Source of the DNA: Phytopseudomonas flavescens
Lineage (GTDB): Bacteria; Pseudomonadota; Gammaproteobacteria; Pseudomonadales; Pseudomonadaceae
Direction of reading: 5' to 3'
NCBI RefSeq assembly: GCF_900100535.1
Contig: NZ_FNDG01000014.1
Span: 96,902-160,901, forward strand
DNA: 64,000 bases
The position numbers and the translations under genes are program-made. The notes beneath the pieces are model-generated. The model saw nothing but the letters and a program-made list of their open reading frames with translations, was not told the DNA's origin and did not search any database. Positions within the stretch are counted from its first letter, which is position 1, and each line of letters begins with the position of its first letter. Below, piece after piece: positions 42,339 through 51,352 of this stretch.

Positions 42339-43316
42339 TCAGGCGTAGCTCACGTAGACATCGGTGAGCAGGTCCGCCTCGGTGGGTTTCGGATCGCTCT
42401 TGGCCTTGCGCACGGCATCCTCGATCAGGTGCTCGACCTCCTGGTCGATGCTGTCCAGCGCCGTGGCGTCCAGTTGACCGGACTGGATGACGCGCTGGCG
42501 GAACTGCATCAGGCAGTCGCTCTTCTCGCGGAAATTCTTCACCTCGTCCGCGCCCCGGTAGGTCTGCGCATCGCCCTCGAAGTGGCCGAAGTAGCGCGTC
42601 AGCTTGGTTTCGATCAACGACGGGCCTTCGCCGGCCCGGGCACGGGCCACGGCCTCGGCGGCGGCCTCGTAGACGGCGAAGAAATCGAAGCCGTCCACCG
42701 TCACCCCGGGCATGCCGAACCCCACCGCGCGGTCGGCGATGTGGTCGCAGGCCACCGACCAGTTGGAGGCGGTGGCCTCGGCGTAGCCGTTGTTCTCGGC
42801 GACGAAAATGCACGGCAGGTTCCACACCGAGGCCAGGTTCATGGCCTCGAACACCGCCCCCTCGTTGGAGCCGCCGTCGCCGAAGAAGGCCACCGCCACC
42901 GCGTCGCCGCCCTTCATCTTGGCCGCCAGCGCCGCCCCGGCGGCCAAGGGCGCCCCGGCGCCGACGATGCCGTTGGCGCCGAGCATGCCCTTCTCCAGGT
43001 CGGCGATGTGCATCGAGCCGCCCTTGCCGCCACACACGCCGGTCTTCTTGCCGTAGATCTCGGCCATCATGCCGTACACGTCCACGCCCTTGGCGATGCA
43101 GTGACCGTGGCCACGGTGGGTGGAGGCGATGCTGTCCTCGTGGCCGAGGTGGGCCATGACCCCGGCCGCCGAGGCTTCCTCCCCGGCATACAGGTGGACG
43201 AAACCGGGGATCTCGCCGGTGGCGAATTCGACGTGCAGGCGCTCCTCGAAACTGCGGATGGTGCGCATCACGCGGTAGGCGTGGGTCAATTGCTCGACAC
43301 TGGGTGCATGGGACAT
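42339..43316 (-). CDS. acoA: Acetoin dehydrogenase E1 component, alpha subunit
   Basis: 325 residues starting MSHAPSVEQLTHAYRVMRTI at 43316, with CAGGAGAAC upstream. The TPP/Mg motif reads F-F-G-D-G-G-S-N-E-G-A-V-F-E-A-M-N-L-A and ends V-A-E-N-N-G-Y-A (about 168-200). H-R-G-H-G-H-C-I-A-K-G is the phosphorylation-loop equivalent. The start lies inside the 3' end of acoX (31-bp overlap). It pairs with acoB. Confidence 0.95.
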   Translation of the reverse strand: MSHAPSVEQLTHAYRVMRTIRSFEERLHVEFATGEIPGFVHLYAGEEASAAGVMAHLGHEDSIASTHRGHGHCIAKGVDVYGMMAEIYGKKTGVCGGKGGSMHIADLEKGMLGANGIVGAGAPLAAGAALAAKMKGGDAVAVAFFGDGGSNEGAVFEAMNLASVWNLPCIFVAENNGYAEATASNWSVACDHIADRAVGFGMPGVTVDGFDFFAVYEAAAEAVARARAGEGPSLIETKLTRYFGHFEGDAQTYRGADEVKNFREKSDCLMQFRQRVIQSGQLDATALDSIDQEVEHLIEDAVRKAKSDPKPTEADLLTDVYVSYA

Positions 43317-44365
43317 TGTTGTTCTCCTGTCAGTGGGTCGAATCGTGCGGGCACGTGGCGCAGCAGCAGGCGCTGGCGCGCGGCATGAGCCAGCACGCGC
43401 TCCACATCGATACTCAAGGGGCCCTGGCCGTCGACCCGGATGGTCGGCGTGTCCTCGGGGCCGAATTCGATTTCCCGCTCTCCGTCGAGGGCGAAGGTGC
43501 CGGCGTCGGAGGTCGGCCGGCGCGGGCAGCCAGGCTGCAGCGGGCCGCCGGCGACGATGCCGGCCTCCTGCAGCACGCCGGGCGCGAGGGGGACGATCAG
43601 GCGCTCGCGGGCCTGTGGGTGCAGGCGCAGCCAGGCGCCGCGCGGATCCTGCCGGGAGACCGGCTGCCACAACCCGCACAGGGCGGAAATACCGATGGCC
43701 CCGGGCTCGGCGAAGGCGACGAAGACTTCCTCGATGTCCTCGATCCGGGTCACCGCCCGGGCGCCGTTGTAGGCCTGGGCGCACACGGCGATGTCCACCA
43801 GCGCCCACTCGCACAGGTTGCGCTCGGGAATTTCCAGCAGCAGCCGCTTGTTGCGCCGCAGGGCGATCGCCGCCGGGACCCGCCCGCAGGCCAGCAGCCC
43901 GGCGGCGAGCCCGGCGCTGGTGGCTTCGCGCTGGTCGGGAAAGGCGTTGTTGGTACCGGTGGTCAGGGTCAGCAGGGGCACATCGCCGACCTGCGCGGCC
44001 ACCGCCTTGTGGGTGCCGTCGCCACCGAGCACGGCGATCAGCGAGACGCCGGCCTCGACCATCATGCGCGCCGCCAGGCGAGTGTCGTCCACGCTCTGCG
44101 ACAAGGGCATGTCCAGGTAGTCGATCCGCGGCCAGCGATTGGCCAGGGCCTGGCGACCAGCGCTGGCCTTGAGCACGGCCGCGGCGATACCGGTCATGTC
44201 CGGCGGCAGCAGCACGCGTTCGACGCCGGTGCTGCCCAGGGCGCCGAGCAGGCGCATCACTGCCCCGGCCTTCTCGGTGCTGGACACCAGCCCGGCATGG
44301 CCGGTCAGCCGCCGCAGGTCGCGGCCCGAAGCGGGGTTGGGGATGATCCCGACGCACACCGTCAC
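43286..44365 (-). CDS. acoX: AcoX, ATP-NAD kinase-like protein of the acetoin operon
   Basis: 359 residues with GTG start at 44365, whose GTGA overlaps the SDR stop. I-I-P-N-P-A-S-G-R-D (about 7-16) and G-G-D-G-T-H-K-A-V (about 102-110) are NAD-kinase/diacylglycerol-kinase-fold motifs; T-T-G-T-N-N-A-F follows. AcoX accompanies acoABC in many acetoin operons, but its biochemical role is not established to my knowledge. The intact GGDGT loop suggests real nucleotide binding. Confidence 0.9.
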   Translation of the reverse strand: MTVCVGIIPNPASGRDLRRLTGHAGLVSSTEKAGAVMRLLGALGSTGVERVLLPPDMTGIAAAVLKASAGRQALANRWPRIDYLDMPLSQSVDDTRLAARMMVEAGVSLIAVLGGDGTHKAVAAQVGDVPLLTLTTGTNNAFPDQREATSAGLAAGLLACGRVPAAIALRRNKRLLLEIPERNLCEWALVDIAVCAQAYNGARAVTRIEDIEEVFVAFAEPGAIGISALCGLWQPVSRQDPRGAWLRLHPQARERLIVPLAPGVLQEAGIVAGGPLQPGCPRRPTSDAGTFALDGEREIEFGPEDTPTIRVDGQGPLSIDVERVLAHAARQRLLLRHVPARFDPLTGEQQCPMHPVSSN

Positions 44366-45144
44366 AGCGAGAAACCGCCATCCACGGCGATGGCCTGGCC
44401 GGTGACGTGCGCGGCCTGGGCCAGGTACACCACCAGTTGGCCCATGTCCGCCTCGGTCTGCGCCTCGCCCTGGGGCAGCAGGGTGGCCTGGTGCCGCGCC
44501 CAGGACTCTGCCTCGCTCTCGCCGGGTTGCTTCCAGCGCCCGGACAGGCCCCGCTCGCCCCGCCACATACCGGTGCCGACGATACCGGGGCACAGGGCGT
44601 TGACCGTGATGCCGTCGCGGGCGACCTCCTTGGCCACGGCATTGGTGAAGCCGATCACCGCGAACTTGGAGGCACTGTAGTGGGACAGGTCGGGAAAGCC
44701 GACCTTGCCGGCGATGGACGCGGTGTTGACGATCCGGCCGTAGCGGCGCGCGCGCATCGCCGCGAGCTGGGCCTTGCAACAGAGGAAGACGCCACGGGCG
44801 TTGATGTCCATCACCCGATCCCAGTCCTCGACGTCCAGCTCGGCGATGCCGTCGATGCTGATCACCCCGGCGTTGTTCACCGCGATGTCCAGGCGCCCGA
44901 AGGCCGACAGCGTGGCGGCGACCATCGCCTCGACGCTGGCCGGCTCCCTGACGTCGACCGCCAGGGCCTTGGCGCGCCGCCCCAGGGCGGCGACCCGCTC
45001 GGCGGTCTGTTCGGCGATGTCCGCGTGGATGTCGGCTGCGACGATGTCCGCACCGGCGGCGGCCAGCGACAGGGCGATGCCCTGGCCGATGCCGCGGCCG
45101 GCACCGGTGATCAGGGCGACCTGTCCTTGCAGGGGAAGGTTCAT
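44362..45144 (-). CDS. SDR-family acetoin/butanediol dehydrogenase-like protein
   Basis: 260-residue short-chain dehydrogenase starting MNLPLQGQVALITGAGRGIG at 45144. The cofactor loop G-A-G-R-G-I-G (about 14-20), N-N-A-G (about 90-93), catalytic Ser in N-T-A-S-I-A-G-K (about 140) and Y-S-A-S-K (about 155-159) are intact. As first gene of the aco operon it probably oxidises a 2,3-butanediol stereoisomer or reduces diacetyl/acetoin; this complements the zinc dehydrogenase at the operon's end. Stereospecificity cannot be read from sequence. Confidence 0.9.
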   Translation of the reverse strand: MNLPLQGQVALITGAGRGIGQGIALSLAAAGADIVAADIHADIAEQTAERVAALGRRAKALAVDVREPASVEAMVAATLSAFGRLDIAVNNAGVISIDGIAELDVEDWDRVMDINARGVFLCCKAQLAAMRARRYGRIVNTASIAGKVGFPDLSHYSASKFAVIGFTNAVAKEVARDGITVNALCPGIVGTGMWRGERGLSGRWKQPGESEAESWARHQATLLPQGEAQTEADMGQLVVYLAQAAHVTGQAIAVDGGFSL

Positions 45145-45190
45145 GGCGTGCACCTCGGATTGTTCTTGTTGGTGAGGGTCGACATCCTTA

Positions 45191-45208
45191 TCGCAAACAG
45201 GATGCCAA
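45191..45208 (-). promoter_or_regulatory. Sigma-54 (-24/-12) promoter of the aco operon
   Basis: On the minus strand TTGGCATCCTGTTTGCGA carries GG and GC exactly ten bases apart (consensus TGGCAC-N5-TTGC). The -24 GG is at 45206-45205 and the -12 GC at 45194-45193. The predicted start is near 45181, about 37 bp before the SDR ATG. The partner activator AcoR is encoded divergently. Confidence 0.8.
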
Positions 45209-45283
45209 CATCGGGCGTAGCGGAAAAAAGCCCGTCGTAGAGCGTCCGCGGCTTGCCCGCGCGCCACGCCGGCAGGCCCGCGA

Positions 45284-45300
45284 CGAGACGTCGAGGCTCA
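45284..45300. promoter_or_regulatory. Candidate AcoR upstream activating site, proximal
   Basis: CGAGAC-N5-GGCTCA matches 10 of 12 arm positions of the perfect palindrome at 45325-45341. Centre about 86 bp upstream of the -24 element. Confidence 0.5.
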
Positions 45301-45324
45301 CCGTGGCGGATCCTCGCGAGACGC

Positions 45325-45341
45325 TGAGACATTGCGTCTCA
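45325..45341. promoter_or_regulatory. Candidate AcoR upstream activating site, distal
   Basis: TGAGAC-ATTGC-GTCTCA is a perfect 6+6 palindrome, 41 bp (four helical turns) from the imperfect copy at 45284-45300. The position, about 125 bp upstream of -24, is typical of enhancer-binding sites. It also lies about 140 bp before the acoR start and could serve autoregulation. Confidence 0.6.
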
Positions 45342-45478
45342 GGCACGATCGACCTGTACAGGCCCGCCGATCTGCGTTAAATGGAAGGACACAACAAGAA
45401 CAGGGCGACCGTTCCAGGCCATGCGCGGATGCGCCGGGGCCCGTTAAGCGAAGCCCACCGACAGCGAGTGCCGTTGCC

Positions 45479-47365
<1,887 letters not shown>

Positions 47366-47531
47366 GCGACGCCGCTCGGCGCAACGGCGGCTCGTCGAAG
47401 CTGTGCAGCTTGCGCGAGGGCAGGGTGTCGAATTTTCCAGGGACAGACCACGATGAGTTTCCCCAGTTGAATCGGAACGAACCCGTTACGCTACTGTTCC
47501 GATTCTTGTTTCAACGGCCCAGAGAAGAGCA

Positions 47532-47858
47532 ATGGTACGTATCAGTGTTGTGGGGTTGGCCCTGTCGCTCCTGGCGGGGTGTGGCGATCCTGATTTCGAC
47601 TGCACCCGCACCAAAGCCTACGACGCCGCGGTCAAGATCGCCGAGAAACGCGGCGAGGTCGCCAAGTCTGCGCGGTTTCCGGGAGCGGCTGATGATGGCG
47701 TGCGCATCACTCTGCTGGAGGGATGCCTGTACGAGGTCTCGTCCTACCTGGAAACCCAGGATGCGTCCGGAGCCAGTATTCGCCGGCCCTTTTACGTGAA
47801 GGTGCTCGGAGTGCGCGCCGATCGCGAATGGCTCCTGCAAGCATTCGTACTGGATTGA
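47532..47858 (+). CDS. Putative lipoprotein, function unknown
   Basis: 108 residues starting MVRISVVGLALSLLAGCGDP: a short signal peptide with lipobox L-L-A-G-C at residue 17. The mature part is acidic-to-neutral and has two further Cys, the first in D-F-D-C-T-R-T-K. AGAAGAG precedes the ATG. It stands alone after acoR. I do not recognise a family. Confidence 0.75.
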   Translation: MVRISVVGLALSLLAGCGDPDFDCTRTKAYDAAVKIAEKRGEVAKSARFPGAADDGVRITLLEGCLYEVSSYLETQDASGASIRRPFYVKVLGVRADREWLLQAFVLD

Positions 47859-48295
47859 GCCATTGAACCTGTTGCTCAACCGGCGAGCGCCAGTGCCGGT
47901 GCTGGTCGTTCGGCCTCGATGGACGCTCTGCGTTGCCCGTCACGGTGCTGCGGCGACCTGCATGATGGGGGGGCGAAGGGAGGCGTGAGCATGAGCGATA
48001 GGGCATCCGACGAGTCGCAGGCCGCGGTGATCATGCCATTGCGACCGCACAACCTGGCGCAGGCTCAGCGGCTGCCTTTCTGGCCGCATGTTCGCCGTCG
48101 GGGGGCGGTTCCGGCTGCTGGCATTGAGCGTGAGGCAGCCTGCCTGGTGCTTGATCGGGGCTACAGCCTATCGAGGCAGCCCGTTCGCCTGGTGTGGTTG
48201 AATCGGCCCTGCCGATGCTGCCGGTTCGATGCAGGGCGTGGAGCCCTGCCGACATGCGACGGCAGCCTATCAGCACCTGCTGCCTGGGGCTGCGT
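47859..48295. other. Gap without a supported gene
   Basis: 437 bases between the lipoprotein gene and the end of the leftward operon. Open frames on both strands give low-complexity, Arg/Cys-rich translations without ribosome sites or family character. No repeat or RNA is evident. Confidence 0.55.
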
Positions 48296-48940
48296 TCAAA
48301 GCAGGGCCTTGAGGTAGTCGCCGAAACCACCCTTTGCGCGGCAATCCAGTCGCGCGCTGGTATACACCTGCGGCAAGCAGCTCCAGGCGATACGCGCGCC
48401 GATACGTTCGAAGGCTGCCACCAGTTGCACGTCTTCGTCGACCGGGATGGCTTTGAACCCGCCTGCGCGGCGGTAGCAGGCGGCGCTGAAGGCCAGGTTG
48501 GCGCCATGGATGTGCCGGTGTCCCTCGCGGTCCTGATAGGCACTCGCGTAACGCTCCTTCACCGCTTCACCGAGGTCGCCCCAGTCGGCCACCTGCACGG
48601 TGCCGCATACCATGTCGGCATTCAGGGCCAGCTGGCGCACCAGCCAGTCGGGGGCCACACGGCTGTCGGCATCCGAGCAGGCGATCCAGGTTGCACCGTG
48701 GGACAGCACCCATTCGATGCCTGCGGCCCTTGCCATGCCGACGTTGTGTGCCTGAAGGGTGAGGGTATCGACGGGGTAATTGGCCAGAATGCTGGCGGAA
48801 CCGTCGCTGCAGCTGTCCATGACGACCAAGATGCGAACCGGCAGCTCGAGTTCTGGATGGCTGGCCGCAGTCAGCAGCGCATCAAGGCACTGGTCGAGTG
48901 ACAGCTCTTCGTTGTGGGCAGGAATGACGACACCGATCAT
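48296..48940 (-). CDS. GT2-family glycosyltransferase
   Basis: 214 residues starting MIGVVIPAHNEELSLDQCLD at 48940, where ATGA overlaps the methyltransferase stop. The GT-A fold shows the nucleotide-sugar strand V-V-I-P-A-H-N-E-E (about 4-12), D-S-C-S-D-G-S (about 46-52), the metal-binding C-S-D-A-D-S-R (about 85-91) and a late D-E-D-V-Q-L (about 170-175) acceptor/catalytic site. There is no membrane helix, unlike chitin- or hyaluronan-synthase types, so it probably glycosylates a soluble or membrane-surface acceptor. Last gene of the ten-gene operon. Confidence 0.9.
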   Translation of the reverse strand: MIGVVIPAHNEELSLDQCLDALLTAASHPELELPVRILVVMDSCSDGSASILANYPVDTLTLQAHNVGMARAAGIEWVLSHGATWIACSDADSRVAPDWLVRQLALNADMVCGTVQVADWGDLGEAVKERYASAYQDREGHRHIHGANLAFSAACYRRAGGFKAIPVDEDVQLVAAFERIGARIAWSCLPQVYTSARLDCRAKGGFGDYLKALL

Positions 48941-49563
48941 GCCGGCCACTCGTCACCGCTCACGGGAGCCAGCCCCTCACGTTGCGCCACGGAGGTCGCC
49001 TCGGTGCCCCATACCTCGAGCACCAGGTCGGCATCTTCGTGGCGTAGCAGGCGCGGCATGCCGAGCCCCTGGTGGAGGCGTGCATGTACCTGGTCGCCGG
49101 TCAATGGGCATTCGTCGATCGGCCAGCGCCAGTGGCAGGCGAGCAGGTTGCCACCTTGGTTCAGCGCAGCACGGGCCTGCGCGATCAGGCGATCGAGGTC
49201 GTTATTGTCGAGGTAATAGCAGAGTTCGCTGAGTACGATCAGGTCGAAGCTGCCCGGCGGCCACTGCTCGGGTAGGCGGGTCTGCAACAGGCGCACGTTG
49301 CTTCGATGTGCGAGGCGGTTGCGAGCCAACTCCAGGGCGATGGCGGAGGTGTCGCTGCACAGCAACTGGCTGCAGCGTTCCGCCAGGCGTGCACTGAGTT
49401 CGCCATTGGCGCAGCCAGGTTCGAAGATGCTGCCGTAGTGGCTGCGCGGCAGGGCCGCGAGGGTAAGGTTGCGCTTGCGCTGTTCGTACCAGCGTTCGCG
49501 AAATGACCAGGGGTCTTCGCTGCCCTTGAAGAGCTTGTCGAAATAGTTGTCGGCGACGCTCAT
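48937..49563 (-). CDS. SAM-dependent methyltransferase, NodS-like
   Basis: 208 residues starting MSVADNYFDKLFKGSEDPWS. The N-terminal Y-F-D-K-L-F-K-G-S-E-D-P-W-S-F-R-x-R-W-Y-E layout is typical of the NodS-related group. The SAM site is F-E-P-G-C-A-N-G-E-L (about 47-56), and L-C-S-D-T-S holds the ribose-binding acid (about 71). NodS N-methylates the deacetylated glucosamine end of Nod factors; a similar amine target is conceivable here but unproven. Both ends overlap neighbours by ATGA. Confidence 0.88.
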   Translation of the reverse strand: MSVADNYFDKLFKGSEDPWSFRERWYEQRKRNLTLAALPRSHYGSIFEPGCANGELSARLAERCSQLLCSDTSAIALELARNRLAHRSNVRLLQTRLPEQWPPGSFDLIVLSELCYYLDNNDLDRLIAQARAALNQGGNLLACHWRWPIDECPLTGDQVHARLHQGLGMPRLLRHEDADLVLEVWGTEATSVAQREGLAPVSGDEWPA

Positions 49564-50318
49564 AGGAACACCACTTCGAATGATTGCTGCAAGCGCTCCA
49601 GGGTGGTGGCCGACAGAACCGGTTCATGGTTGGTATCCGGGTCCCGATAGAGCTGGCTGGCGAAGGCCTGGATGGCGTGGCGCTTGCGTGCCTGCGCCCA
49701 TTTATCGAGCTGAATCTTGCGAGCACGGTGCCAGGGGATACCGGGGTCTTCCGGGTTTGCCCAGTGCCAGGCCCAGACCGGAATTTCATGCACGCGCGCA
49801 CCACATTCGCGAGCTGCGGCCAGGGCCGCGCGCCCCACGGCCTCGTGATCGGCATGCCCGTCTTCGCTCCAGGTGGTGAACACCACGTCGCTGGCTTGCA
49901 GGTAGGTTTCCAGGAACAGGCGCAGCTGATTTTCCTGAGCGGCCACGCCGGTGTCGGCGAAGCCGCCATGCACCCATTGCATCTGGTTGAGGGGCAGGCC
50001 CAGACGCTTCAGGGCGTCGGCGCTCTCCAGCGGGCGCACGATGCTCAGCCGCTGCGCTGTCCAGTACCCTGAGCCTGGGTGGCTGGCGTTGCCGTCGGTG
50101 ACCGAGATCAACAGAATCTGGCGTTGTTCGCGGGCAAGCAGTTGCAGCAGGCCACCGCTACCGAGAATCTCATCGTCCGGGTGGGGCGATACGATCACTG
50201 CACGCGAGCCCGTCGGTACCAATTGGCTGCAGGTGATGTCAGGCACGGCGGCCAGGCGACGCGACGTTCTCCAGGCCTCTGGCGAGGTTCCTTGTCCTTG
50301 AATCGGGTCGGCTTTCAT
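49560..50318 (-). CDS. PIG-L-family N-deacetylase
   Basis: 252 residues. The zinc motif P-H-P-D-D-E-I-L-G (about 45-53) and the distal D-G-H-A-D-H-E-A-V-G (His ligand, about 153-162) are intact, as in MshB and BshB, which deacetylate GlcNAc-containing intermediates. V-T-D-G-N-A-S-H-P is also family-typical. An N-terminal extension of about 35 residues precedes the domain; no signal peptide, so cytoplasmic. Start and stop overlap the flanking genes by ATGA. The substrate is likely an N-acetylated sugar adduct (inference). Confidence 0.9.
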   Translation of the reverse strand: MKADPIQGQGTSPEAWRTSRRLAAVPDITCSQLVPTGSRAVIVSPHPDDEILGSGGLLQLLAREQRQILLISVTDGNASHPGSGYWTAQRLSIVRPLESADALKRLGLPLNQMQWVHGGFADTGVAAQENQLRLFLETYLQASDVVFTTWSEDGHADHEAVGRAALAAARECGARVHEIPVWAWHWANPEDPGIPWHRARKIQLDKWAQARKRHAIQAFASQLYRDPDTNHEPVLSATTLERLQQSFEVVFL

Positions 50319-51352
50319 AGCGTCCAGCTCCCTGGTGGTTGTCGTGCTGCAAGACTGCCGAGGCCGGCAAGGTCGCGTTCGGCGTGGCTCTGGCGCAGGA
50401 ATACCGGCAGGTCGACCAGATGCCGGGCGAGCGTGCCGTCACGGCAGTACGGGGCGGCGCCGAGTGCGCGGCCCAGGCGACGAATGACGCGCTCGGCCGC
50501 TCCTTCGCAACTGGCACGCACACGACGTACCGGCAGTTCGGCATCGGCATGCGGGTTGCTGTCGATCCAGCCGGCGCAGTCGCGCAGGGTGCTGGCTGCC
50601 GCCTGAAGCGTGTTGTCCACTTCGCCCAGGTGGGCGAGGGCATGGGGCTCATCGTGCTGGGCGCAATGGGCACGCAACGCTTCAGCCATGCCTTGCGCGG
50701 AGCCATACCAGCAGGCGGCGATGCCGGCCCCGCCCTGCCAGAAGCCGGGCCGCCCGAGGTAGCCACCGGCAGGGCCCACGGGCAAACCCCGCGCGCTATC
50801 GAAGAATACATCCACGCTCTGGGTGGCCTGCATGCCGATGGCCTGCCAGCCTTCATCGTTCACCTTCACGCCTGGCTGGGCCAACGCGACGGCCACCAGT
50901 TGCTGCTCGCCACGCGCGTTCCAGGCGGTGAGCAGCCCATGGCTGAGTCCCTTGGCCCCCGAGCACCAGGCCTTGCGCCCGTGCAGCCGGACGCTGCCAT
51001 CGGCTTGCTCGGCATCCAGCACGACGCGCGCCTGCGGCGGTTCGGCGGCCCACATGCCCCAGGTGCTGTCGAGGGGCGGCGTTGGCGCAGCGAAGTGGCG
51101 CATGATCGCCAGCGCGTCGGTGTGCCCTTCGTAGAGCTTGCACAGGCTCAAGTCATGTGCGGCGACGGTGGCCAGTGCCTGCCAACGTTGCAGGGTATGG
51201 CCACCGCCGGGCTGCGGTAATTGGTCGAGACCCGCGCGGCAGAGCGTTTGCAACGCGTGGGCGAGGGTCTCGGGGCAGATCGGTGAAGCGAGCGGCAACT
51301 CGTCCAGTAGAATGCCGAGGCGATCCATCGGAGAGCCGCCGCCGGGAGTCAT
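50315..51352 (-). CDS. Acyl-CoA dehydrogenase-like flavoprotein
   Basis: 345 residues, shorter than the usual 380 or so. The middle-domain segments W-G-M-W-A-A-E-P-P (about 98-106) and L-H-G-R-K-A-W-C-S-G-A (about 123-133) correspond to the FAD/acyl-CoA-binding beta domain. The C-terminal helical domain ends R-R-L-G-R-A-L-G-A-A-P-Y-C-R-D-G. I cannot place the canonical catalytic Glu with certainty, so it may oxidise or simply bind an unusual substrate. ATGA overlap with glgX joins it, and through it the deacetylase, methyltransferase and glycosyltransferase, to the glycogen/trehalose operon. Confidence 0.82.
   Translation of the reverse strand: MTPGGGSPMDRLGILLDELPLASPICPETLAHALQTLCRAGLDQLPQPGGGHTLQRWQALATVAAHDLSLCKLYEGHTDALAIMRHFAAPTPPLDSTWGMWAAEPPQARVVLDAEQADGSVRLHGRKAWCSGAKGLSHGLLTAWNARGEQQLVAVALAQPGVKVNDEGWQAIGMQATQSVDVFFDSARGLPVGPAGGYLGRPGFWQGGAGIAACWYGSAQGMAEALRAHCAQHDEPHALAHLGEVDNTLQAAASTLRDCAGWIDSNPHADAELPVRRVRASCEGAAERVIRRLGRALGAAPYCRDGTLARHLVDLPVFLRQSHAERDLAGLGSLAARQPPGSWTL

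Noticed and set aside
47919..48317. Possible gene in the gap after the lipoprotein
   Set aside because: Arg/Cys/Pro-rich low-complexity translation, no ribosome site, and it runs into the opposite-strand glycosyltransferase gene.
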